From: Actinomycetota bacterium
Lineage (GTDB): Bacteria; Actinomycetota; Humimicrobiia; Humimicrobiales; Humimicrobiaceae
Direction: 5' to 3'
Assembly (NCBI GenBank): GCA_018897225.1
Contig: JAHILC010000199.1
Span: 1-5,488, forward strand
DNA length: 5,488 bases
Position 1 is the stretch's first letter. The number at the start of each line of letters is the position of its first letter. The notes beneath the pieces are model-generated. The model worked only from the letters and a program-made list of their open reading frames with translations. It searched no databases and was not told the DNA's origin. The position numbers were made by a program, and so were the translations under genes. Below, piece after piece: positions 1 to 4,157 of this stretch.

Positions 1-1
1 A

Positions 2-43
2 ACTGGTCTTGAGGGGCATAAATGTTTAGTAACCATTTATTAG
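2..43 (+). CDS. possible 3' tail of an upstream gene (partial)
   Basis: The reading frame starting at base 2 is open from the window edge to a TAG at 41-43 and encodes 13 residues (TGLEGHKCLVTIY). The other two + frames close earlier. A small hairpin begins exactly at this stop, as expected at the end of a gene. Thirteen residues are far too few to identify a family, and an open stretch this short is expected by chance. This is a tentative call only. Confidence 0.18.
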   Translation, partial: TGLEGHKCLVTIY

Positions 44-61
44 GAAGAAGAAAGGCTTCCT
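42..61 (+). terminator. weak hairpin, possible terminator of the upstream gene
   Basis: AGGAAG (42-47) pairs with CTTCCT (56-61), giving a 6-bp stem around an 8-base loop AAGAAAGG. It lies directly at the TAG of the possible upstream frame. No clean T-run follows; the nearest is five Ts at about 75-79. It may be an inefficient terminator, an mRNA leader structure of the methyltransferase gene, or chance. Confidence 0.22.
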
Positions 62-132
62 TCAAAGCTCATTATTTTTGGTGGGTTTTGTAAACCAGGT
101 TGATTGCAATAATCAATACATTGGAAATGAAT

Positions 133-735
133 ATGGATAAAAGAGAATCAAGATTTATGAGCAGTCCAATCAGGCAATTTTTTCTAAAGTATTATGAATT
201 CAAAATTTTTAAAAAGCTTCTTAAAAAGAATAGTATTGATTTAACCGATAAAGTTATATTGGATGCCGGTTGTGGACCTGGTTATAGTTCTGAGCTTATT
301 ATTAAAGAGTTTAAACCTAGAGAACTTTTTGCATTTGATATTATGCAAGAAGAGGTGGAACTTGCAAAACAGAGAAGACTGCCCATGAATATATTTGTCG
401 GGGATGTTACTGATATAAAACTTCCTTCCGAAAGTTTTGATGCGGTGTTTATATTTTGTGTTCTTCATCACATCCCTGAATGGCGCAGGGCAATTAAAGA
501 AATAAATAGAGTACTTAAACCTGGTGGTGTTTTTTCAGTTGAAGAACCAGATAAAGTTACTTTGGACAGGTCAGAACGTTATTTAAAGATTTATCACCCC
601 AAAGAATCCAGATTCGAGTGGCCAGAATTTACTAAAAGCTTAAAAGAATCCGGATTTCGAGTAGCAGGGAGTAAAAAAATATATTTAAGTTTTATTAAGA
701 GTTTTATTTGCATAAAGTCCTTATCCGCCAGTTAA
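133..735 (+). CDS. class I SAM-dependent methyltransferase (Methyltransf_11-like)
   Basis: This protein of about 200 residues is predicted to be soluble and to transfer a methyl group from S-adenosylmethionine to an unidentified acceptor. Numbered from ATG 133, motif I is LDAGCGPG (43-50), the acidic residue closing strand 2 is D69 in FAFDIM, motif III is GDVTDIKLP (90-98), motif IV is FDAVFIFCVLHHIP (102-115), and the post-motif turn is LKPGGVFSVEEP (128-139). Length and motif spacing fit a minimal Rossmann-fold methyltransferase with no extra domain. The start is uncertain. The frame opens after a TAA at 91, and TTG 100, ATG 127 and ATG 133 are all possible. GGAA at 123-126 sits six bases before ATG 133, so I prefer that one. 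The HHIP segment and the LKPGG turn resemble the UbiE/Methyltransf_11 group, but nothing here names the substrate. There is no clear operon partner, and the next 390 bases hold only decayed sequence. Confidence 0.9.
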   Translation: MDKRESRFMSSPIRQFFLKYYEFKIFKKLLKKNSIDLTDKVILDAGCGPGYSSELIIKEFKPRELFAFDIMQEEVELAKQRRLPMNIFVGDVTDIKLPSESFDAVFIFCVLHHIPEWRRAIKEINRVLKPGGVFSVEEPDKVTLDRSERYLKIYHPKESRFEWPEFTKSLKESGFRVAGSKKIYLSFIKSFICIKSLSAS

Positions 736-778
736 TCCATGGTATGCGTAGTTTGATGAAGCTGACCTTGTTATAAAA

Positions 779-886
779 ATGATGAATGACATAAATAAGA
801 AGCAGGACCAGTTCACCAATATTTTCATTAATGTCCTGTCTATTTGTGCCATATTATTTAAAAATAGAATTTTTATTTTAATATGA
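779..886 (+). other. short open frame, possible gene relic
   Basis: A frame open from 752 to a TGA at 884-886 encodes 35 residues from ATG 779. It has a polar start (MMNDINKKQDQF) and a hydrophobic half (NIFINVLSICAILF). The composition looks protein-like and continues upstream of the ATG as FDEADLVIK, to a stop at 749-751. There is no Shine-Dalgarno sequence before ATG 779. I do not recognise a family. It may be the remains of a gene once next to the methyltransferase, a small membrane peptide, or chance. Confidence 0.22.
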
Positions 887-897
887 ACTTTTAGAGA

Positions 898-999
898 TTA
901 TACCATATAATCACCTGAGTAATCTTTAAATACTCCAAATCTTTTAACAGCTGGAATCCCAAAATTTATTTCAATTGTTGTATTGCGGTTCTTCAACAA
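898..999 (-). other. short TTG-started frame, possible small protein or relic
   Basis: On the minus strand, AGAAGGA (about 1002-1008) precedes two TTG codons at 997-999 and 994-996. A frame of 33 residues then runs to a TAA at 898-900. It contains NTTIEINFGIPAVKRFG followed by VFKDYSGDYMV, which has the balance of real protein. The frame is closed upstream by a TAG at 1018-1020, so it cannot simply be extended. A Shine-Dalgarno match this good is unusual in front of a random frame. No family is recognised. It could be the C-terminal relic of a longer gene. Confidence 0.25.
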
Positions 1000-1047
1000 A
1001 ATCCTTCTTTTAACAAACTATATATTTAACTGAGATAATTATGGTTT

Positions 1048-1102
1048 TATTTAGTAGCAATATATGTTATTATGCTACTAAATACAATAATAGGGATATA
1101 AT
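1048..1102 (+). promoter_or_regulatory. promoter and 12-bp inverted-repeat operator of the ParD-like/RelE operon
   Basis: TATTTAGTAGCA (1048-1059) is repeated in perfect inverse as TGCTACTAAATA (1073-1084), with a 13-base spacer. The centres of the arms are 25 bp apart, so both lie on nearly the same helix face. The spacer carries an extended -10 (TGT then TATTAT, 1065-1073), and a perfect TATAAT lies at 1097-1102; no good -35 matches either one. Type II antitoxins with DNA-binding domains commonly repress their own operon from such sites, so autoregulation is inferred. The site is about 50 bases before the antitoxin start. Confidence 0.6.
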
Positions 1103-1133
1103 AATAGGCATATATTAGGAGATGTTATTCATT

Positions 1134-1370
1134 ATGAGCACAGCAATAAAAATTTCAAAAGATATTGCAGAAGAAGCAAAGCTTATGGCAAAAATAACAC
1201 GAAGGTCTATGGCGGGCCAGGTTGAATACTGGGCATTTATTGGTAAGATTGCAGAGGAGAATCCTGACTTATCTTTTCTTGTAATCAAAGACATTTTACT
1301 GGGAAGACAACAGTTAAAAGAAGGCCTTGGAACACCTTATATTTTTGGAGAAGGTGAAAAATCAAGATAA
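1134..1370 (+). CDS. ParD-like antitoxin of a type II toxin-antitoxin pair
   Basis: This 78-residue protein resembles the ParD-like antitoxin family. The N-terminus (STAIKISKDIAEEAKLMA) has the pattern of a ribbon-helix-helix-type DNA-binding segment. It is followed by the hallmark segment SMAGQVEYWAFIGKIAEENPD (about 25-45) and a C-terminal stretch IKDILLGRQQLKEG that should contact the toxin. It is expected to neutralise the toxin encoded next and to repress the shared promoter. An ATG at 1122 is in frame but overlaps the AGGAG at 1117-1121. That makes it the ribosome-binding region rather than the start, so ATG 1134 (12 bases after AGGAG, slightly long) is preferred. The gene ends at a TAA at 1368-1370, inside or just before the toxin frame, as in a translationally coupled pair. 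No residues typical of the family appear to be missing. Confidence 0.85.
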   Translation: MSTAIKISKDIAEEAKLMAKITRRSMAGQVEYWAFIGKIAEENPDLSFLVIKDILLGRQQLKEGLGTPYIFGEGEKSR

Positions 1371-1381
1371 TCCAATCACCC

Positions 1382-1639
1382 TTGTTTGCAAAACAAAAGA
1401 AAAAGCTTCATAAGAATCAGGTAAAGATACTTGATAGAGAGATCAGGAAAATAGCTGAAAATCCTGGGGTTGGGCAGGAAAAAGCAGGTTCTTTAAAAGG
1501 AGTGAGTGTTTATAAATTCCGTATTGAAAAACAGCTTTTCCTGTTAGCTTATGAACTCAAATCAAATATACTAAATCTGATTATGATAGGGAGCCATGAA
1601 AACTATTATAGAGATCTTTCCAGATATTATAGTGAATAA
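1382..1639 (+). CDS. RelE/ParE-superfamily toxin
   Basis: This is a small basic toxin of the RelE/ParE fold and the partner of the ParD-like antitoxin. Members are ribosome-dependent mRNases or gyrase poisons; which applies here cannot be read from sequence. Visible features are the lysine-rich first helix (KQKKKLHKNQ), NPGVGQEKAGSLKGV, the central beta strands VYKFRIEKQLFLLAYE, and the C-terminal GSHENYYRDL typical of the type that pairs with ParD-like antitoxins. TTG 1382 is the first usual start codon and gives 85 residues, but it has no Shine-Dalgarno sequence. The frame is open back to 1358, and the added residues (IKIIQSPL) look like the missing first beta strand. AAGGTG at 1351-1356 lies four bases before an ATC at 1361, where an ATG would be expected. 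The gene may therefore start at a rare ATC codon (92 residues, overlapping the antitoxin by 10 bases), or it may have lost its start. Confidence 0.82.
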   Translation: MFAKQKKKLHKNQVKILDREIRKIAENPGVGQEKAGSLKGVSVYKFRIEKQLFLLAYELKSNILNLIMIGSHENYYRDLSRYYSE

Positions 1640-1662
1640 TCCAGCATTTTTTTAAATTTGTC

Positions 1663-1685
1663 GCTTATTAAGCACGAATTTTTTT
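1663..1685 (+). terminator. weak candidate terminator after the RelE/ParE toxin
   Basis: GCTTATTAAGC (1663-1673) is a perfect short inverted repeat. After four bases and an A it is followed by seven Ts (1679-1685). The stem is at most four or five pairs and would need a loop, so folding is marginal. Its place 24 bases past the toxin stop and the T-run support a terminator. An identical element of A, seven Ts, three As and three Ts occurs on both sides (1646-1659 and 1678-1691). Confidence 0.3.
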
Positions 1686-1724
1686 AAATTTTTAAGTTTT
1701 AGTCAATTATTCAGCAAGAACTAA

Positions 1725-2195
1725 TTATTTTTTTATCAAATCATCAAGCATTATTATTTTAATATCTTTATTCTTTACTTTAAAAAACCCTGCATCGTTT
1801 GTTATTAAAAATTTTACTCCAGCTTTAATGGCTGCTGCAACAATTATTGAATCTGCAAGTCTCAGATTATTTTCAGAACGGATACCTGCTGCTGTTTCAG
1901 ATATTTCATAATTAAAATCCAATATTTCAAGTGATGGATTACTTTTGATAAAATCTTTAAAAGTTTTTTCTGCTTCCAGTTTTTTTTGATTTAAAATCCC
2001 TACAAGTATTTCCGTATAACTTATCAGGCTTAAAAAAATTCTTGAATTTTTTTCACCAACCGAATCCATGATTTCTGAAGTAACATCCGAGTATGGCCTT
2101 ATATCTTCAAGATGATATATTAAAAAAGGAGTATCAGCCAGGATAGTATTTTCCGGATTAATATTCTCAATTAATTCTAGTAGTTTCTGTTCCAA
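1725..2195 (-). CDS. vapC: PIN-domain toxin, VapC family (module 1)
   Basis: A 156-residue PIN-domain protein, expected to be a Mg2+/Mn2+-dependent RNase toxin in the cytoplasm. The conserved acidic residues are D21 (ILADTPFLIYHLE), E62 (SYTEILVG), D115 (LRLADSIIVAAA) and D134 (FLITNDAGF). Their order and spacing are normal for VapC, and none is missing, so the toxin should be active. The only usable start is TTG 2195: the frame is closed by a TAA a few codons upstream, and the next methionine is at residue 43, inside the domain. A purine-rich GCAGAGAGA lies just before it. The start lies inside the antitoxin gene (19-base overlap), so the two are probably translationally coupled, with the TTG keeping toxin output low. 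About 20 residues precede the first catalytic Asp, a longer leader than in many VapC proteins. Confidence 0.88.
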   Translation of the reverse strand: MEQKLLELIENINPENTILADTPFLIYHLEDIRPYSDVTSEIMDSVGEKNSRIFLSLISYTEILVGILNQKKLEAEKTFKDFIKSNPSLEILDFNYEISETAAGIRSENNLRLADSIIVAAAIKAGVKFLITNDAGFFKVKNKDIKIIMLDDLIKK

Positions 2196-2437
2196 GTATC
2201 TCTCTGCCTTTTAATATAATTATCTATCTCTTTTTTAGTATTGCCCCATATACCTTTTAGCATACCTCGTGTTAGTGAGCCTATCTTATTTGCTGGCAGT
2301 AATATAACTTTTTCTTCCGCCGAATCAAGATAGATTGAAAGAATTGAATTCTCATCAAGATTTAAACTTTTACGAATATACTCAGGTATGACTATCTGGC
2401 CCTTTTTACCAACTCTTACAGAATTTATTAATATCAT
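2177..2437 (-). CDS. vapB: AbrB/MazE-type (SpoVT-AbrB domain) antitoxin (module 1)
   Basis: An 86-residue antitoxin for the downstream VapC. Residues about 6-50 form a SpoVT/AbrB swapped-hairpin DNA-binding domain, with the signature VRVGKKGQIVIPEYIRKSL followed by a two-strand turn ending EEKVILLPANK. The C-terminal tail (GMLKGIWGNTKKEIDNYIKR, about 58-77) is the kind of amphipathic segment that wraps the PIN active site. ATG 2437 is supported by GGTGA six bases upstream on the minus strand. The first codons lie inside the operator-promoter repeat, so the transcript would have an unusually short leader of about ten bases. It is expected to repress its own promoter. Confidence 0.87.
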   Translation of the reverse strand: MILINSVRVGKKGQIVIPEYIRKSLNLDENSILSIYLDSAEEKVILLPANKIGSLTRGMLKGIWGNTKKEIDNYIKRQRDTWNRNY

Positions 2438-2483
2438 ACTTAATCACCATAAGTATGATATAATAATGTGAGTATGAAGTCAA
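2431..2483 (-). promoter_or_regulatory. sigma70 promoter with TCATACT operator array for the module 1 abrB-vapC operon
   Basis: Read on the minus strand, TTGACT (2478-2483) and TATCAT (2455-2460) are separated by exactly 17 bases, close to the sigma70 consensus. Transcription would begin near 2448, about ten bases before the ATG. A perfect 12-bp inverted repeat (2431-2442 and 2450-2461, 7-base spacer) covers the -10, the start point, the Shine-Dalgarno sequence and the start codon. Its core half-site TCATACT occurs a third time, in direct orientation, at 2471-2477 between the -35 and -10. Binding of the AbrB-type antitoxin or of the antitoxin-toxin complex here would block RNA polymerase. The protein-site match is inferred. 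Confidence 0.72.
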
Positions 2484-2514
2484 TATGTTTTCAGGTATAT
2501 GCTTTCAGATACTT

Positions 2515-2619
2515 TTACACCGCTGATTTTCCCCGGTACTTTTTATAAATCTTTAGTTGCTTATCATAGGCTGACTTGCGCCCGGCATCTGCTTTAAAAA
2601 TTCCATTTTCTTTCGGAAC
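2515..2619 (-). other. short protein-like frame between the two VapBC modules, possible relic
   Basis: A minus-strand frame is open for 34 codons between a TGA (2620-2622) and a TAA (2515-2517). It reads KENGIFKADAGRKSAYDKQ, then LKIYKKYRGKSAV. There is no start codon with a ribosome-binding site. The pattern, F-x-A-D followed by Y-x3-L-x-I-Y-K-K-Y, faintly recalls the C-terminal ends of FGGY-type sugar kinases. That is a resemblance from memory, not a match. It may be the last remains of a gene displaced by the toxin-antitoxin insertions. Confidence 0.2.
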
Positions 2620-2637
2620 TCAAATTGAAACAGGTAA

Positions 2638-3033
2638 TCATACCCACAAAATCTTAACTTCTTCCTCCAAAACTCTAAACTCCTCATCCCCGGTAATAAC
2701 TTCGCCCTTGTTGATTTTTGCAAGTGCTGCAGCAAAACAATCGGCATAGGATATTTTTTTACTGGCTTTAAAGCGGGCTGCCTGTCTTGCAAGATTTTTA
2801 TCTATATCGATAATATCAATTGGCAGGGTATCTATTATTTTTTCGATTTCGTTTAATTTTTCCTGCCCGCATTCCCTTAAAACAATATAATAAACTTCTC
2901 CATAATTTACTGTTGTCATTAGCAGGTTGTTGTCTTTTTGAGTTGCATCAATAAAAAAAGATTCAATCTTTTCAAAACCAGGTTCTTTTTCTAAAAAAAG
3001 CATAAGTGCGTGCGAATCCAGAATTCTTTTCAT
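2638..3033 (-). CDS. vapC: PIN-domain toxin, VapC family (module 2)
   Basis: A 131-residue PIN-domain protein, the usual VapC length. The catalytic acidic residues are D6 (MKRILDSHALMLFLE), E46 (TVNYGEVYYIV), D98 (ISYADCFAAALA) and D116 (VITGDEEF). The set is complete, so it should be an active RNase toxin; VapC targets are typically tRNA or rRNA, but this one cannot be told. ATG 3033 lies three bases after the antitoxin stop, with AGAGAGA eight bases before the antitoxin-toxin junction serving as the ribosome-binding site. The fold motifs match the other VapC in this window, but the sequences are clearly different (YADCFAAALA against LADSIIVAAA). They are therefore separate modules, not a recent duplication. 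No terminator is obvious after its TGA. Confidence 0.9.
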   Translation of the reverse strand: MKRILDSHALMLFLEKEPGFEKIESFFIDATQKDNNLLMTTVNYGEVYYIVLRECGQEKLNEIEKIIDTLPIDIIDIDKNLARQAARFKASKKISYADCFAAALAKINKGEVITGDEEFRVLEEEVKILWV

Positions 3034-3036
3034 AGC

Positions 3037-3273
3037 CTATATCTCTCTTTTGCTGTCTTCTAAACGCTCTTTAAGTAAAAGCTTTGATAATTTTCCTTTG
3101 GTGTTAAGTAGTCCGGAAATTTTCTTAATATACTCAGGTGTTACAGCTTTAAGTACCAGTTCCCCATCTCTTTCCTCAATGTATAGTTTTACTCCTTTTT
3201 TGATATTATATTTTCGGCGTATTTTTGAAGGTATTACAATTTGTCCCTTTGCACTTACTGTTGCAGTTGTCAT
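3037..3273 (-). CDS. vapB: AbrB/MazE-type (SpoVT-AbrB domain) antitoxin (module 2)
   Basis: A 78-residue antitoxin paired with the VapC that follows it. Residues 1-44 form the SpoVT/AbrB DNA-binding fold: TTATVSAKGQIVIPSKIRRK, then GVKLYIEERDGELVLKAV. The tail ISGLLNTKGKLSKLLLKERLEDSKRE (about 52-77) is helical and charged and should bind the toxin. The start is ATG 3273, because AGGGGA lies six to seven bases upstream on the minus strand. An in-frame ATG at 3324 would add 17 residues, but it falls inside the -35 element and would precede the likely transcription start, so it is rejected. The toxin follows after three bases, so the pair is a tight operon. The protein probably represses its own promoter through the repeats upstream. 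Confidence 0.88.
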   Translation of the reverse strand: MTTATVSAKGQIVIPSKIRRKYNIKKGVKLYIEERDGELVLKAVTPEYIKKISGLLNTKGKLSKLLLKERLEDSKREI

Positions 3274-3295
3274 CTTTAATCCCCTTTTAATATAG

Positions 3296-3324
3296 TGTAT
3301 ACCATAGAACAATTGGTATGCCAA
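3296..3324 (-). promoter_or_regulatory. sigma70 promoter with inverted repeats for the module 2 abrB-vapC operon
   Basis: On the minus strand, TTGGCA (3319-3324) and TATACA (3296-3301) are separated by 17 bases. The -10 is preceded by TGG, making it an extended -10. The leader would be about 15-20 bases, ending in the strong AGGGGA ribosome-binding site. ATACCA (3299-3304) and TGGTAT (3314-3319) form an inverted repeat across the spacer. AATTGG (3311-3316) and CCAATT (3321-3326) form another over the -35. These are candidate operator half-sites for the AbrB-type antitoxin. Confidence 0.65.
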
Positions 3325-3359
3325 TTTATGTCTTACTTTTAAAAATTATTAGACATAAA
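3325..3359. repeat. 9-bp inverted repeat upstream of the module 2 promoter
   Basis: TTTATGTCT (3325-3333) is matched in perfect inverse by AGACATAAA (3351-3359), with a 17-base AT-rich spacer. The left arm abuts the -35 of the module 2 promoter, so a regulator bound here would sit beside RNA polymerase. The arm centres are 26 bp apart. There is no GC-rich stem and no T-run placed to make it a terminator. It could also be a chance repeat in AT-rich DNA. Confidence 0.4.
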
Positions 3360-3722
3360 ATTACCTAAGCTTTAATATACCTGAGTTATATAATAATGAA
3401 CTATCCCGCCAAGTATTATTATATTATAGCATAAATTACATATAATATTGTTTAGATACCTTTGACAAATGTGTCTGAAATGGCTGGGCATAGCGTACGA
3501 AGTTAGAACCAGAATTGCAAGCTCAGATAAGATTATTTTTATACCAGAACTGAGTTTTTAATAATTATTTACCCTACCGTGCCACTCACTATTTTTGGAT
3601 GCATTGAGTAATGAAATTTTGAACCATTTAATAGAAAAGAAATTGGAAATAAAAATAGAAATCTGTTTAAAGACTTAAAATATTCATTTAAAATAAAGAA
3701 AATAATTTAAATTTAAACAAAA
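3360..3722. other. gene-free stretch with relic-like short frames
   Basis: No intact gene, RNA gene or clear terminator is seen here. The stretch from about 3475 to 3520 is visibly richer in G and C than its surroundings, which suggests former coding sequence. On the + strand, a frame from ATG 3469 to TAA 3559-3561 encodes 30 residues (MCLKWLGIAYEVRTRIASSD and ten more). A frame open from 3565 to TAA 3676-3678 contains LDALSNEILNHLIEKKLEIK. Neither has a ribosome-binding site, and I recognise no family. A perfect TATAAT (3441-3446) and TTGACA (3462-3467) occur but are in the wrong order to form one promoter. Confidence 0.35.
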
Positions 3723-4157
3723 ATGACAAATTTAAGTAAAGAATTAATTGCACCCTGCGGAATGAACTGTGGTATATGCAGTAACTATCTTGCATATAAA
3801 AATAATATCAGTGGCAAAGGATTTCCAAATTGTATTGGATGCAGGGCAAGAAATAAGCAATGTGCATTTTTAAAAAAGAGATGTATAGATGACTTAAAAT
3901 TACTAAAAGGTGAAATTGAATTTTGTTTTGAATGCAACTATTACCCATGTGAGATTTTAACCGTATTGGATAAAAGATACAGGGAAAGATTTGGTATGAG
4001 CATGATTGACAATCTCAATGAAATCAAAAGCAAAGGAATAAATTATTTTATTGAAAATCAGGAAAAAAAATACAGATGTAAAAAATGTGGCAACTTAATA
4101 TCTGTTCACAGCAACAAGTGCTTTACCTGTGATAAAATCATCAGCTGGAAATGCTAA
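3723..4157 (+). CDS. DUF3795 cysteine-rich protein with C-terminal zinc ribbon
   Basis: This complete 144-residue protein has 15 cysteines. The N-terminal part is the DUF3795 pattern: C12-x3-C16-x2-C19 (APCGMNCGICSNYLAYK), C37-x2-C40 (FPNCIGCRA), C47, C54, then C68-x2-C71-x4-C76 (EFCFECNYYPCEIL). The family has no established function, and the cysteines suggest a metal or iron-sulfur site. A further pair of knuckles, C119-x2-C122 and C133-x2-C136, forms a separate zinc ribbon; a terminal C144 is the last residue. No signal peptide or membrane segment is seen. ATG 3723 is the only reasonable start, because the frame is closed by a TAA at 3714 and the first cysteine is at residue 12. No good Shine-Dalgarno sequence is visible, only AAAGAAAA further upstream. 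The gene ends directly against the methyltransferase on the other strand. Confidence 0.88.
   Translation: MTNLSKELIAPCGMNCGICSNYLAYKNNISGKGFPNCIGCRARNKQCAFLKKRCIDDLKLLKGEIEFCFECNYYPCEILTVLDKRYRERFGMSMIDNLNEIKSKGINYFIENQEKKYRCKKCGNLISVHSNKCFTCDKIISWKC

Noticed and set aside
84..101. GGTTT/AAACC hairpin before the first methyltransferase, as a riboswitch or attenuator
   Set aside because: It is a 5-bp stem with a 3-base loop, the alternative pairing has a 1-base loop, and no known riboswitch core is visible.
241..471. Minus-strand open frame of 76 residues
   Set aside because: It lies wholly inside the methyltransferase, opposite its motif I to motif IV region, and its translation has no recognisable motif.
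803..838. CAGGAC/GTCCTG inverted repeat as a terminator of the first methyltransferase
   Set aside because: The stem is six pairs with a 24-base loop and no T-run follows, so it is not a credible intrinsic terminator.
1646..1691. Two copies of A, seven Ts, three As, three Ts as a meaningful direct repeat or insertion footprint
   Set aside because: These are low-complexity A/T runs in a very AT-rich intergenic region, and no element lies between them.
2553..2792. Minus-strand open frame of 79 residues overlapping the end of vapC
   Set aside because: It covers the second half of the VapC gene in another frame, has a composition unlike its neighbours and no ribosome-binding site. The PIN residues are in the other frame.
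3050..3295. Plus-strand open frame of 81 residues
   Set aside because: It is the antisense shadow of the AbrB antitoxin, serine- and proline-rich from reversed lysine and glutamate codons.
3480..3527. Possible tRNA or small structured RNA in the G+C-richer patch
   Set aside because: No cloverleaf with a TTC-type T-loop and matching acceptor ends can be drawn, and the stems found are short.
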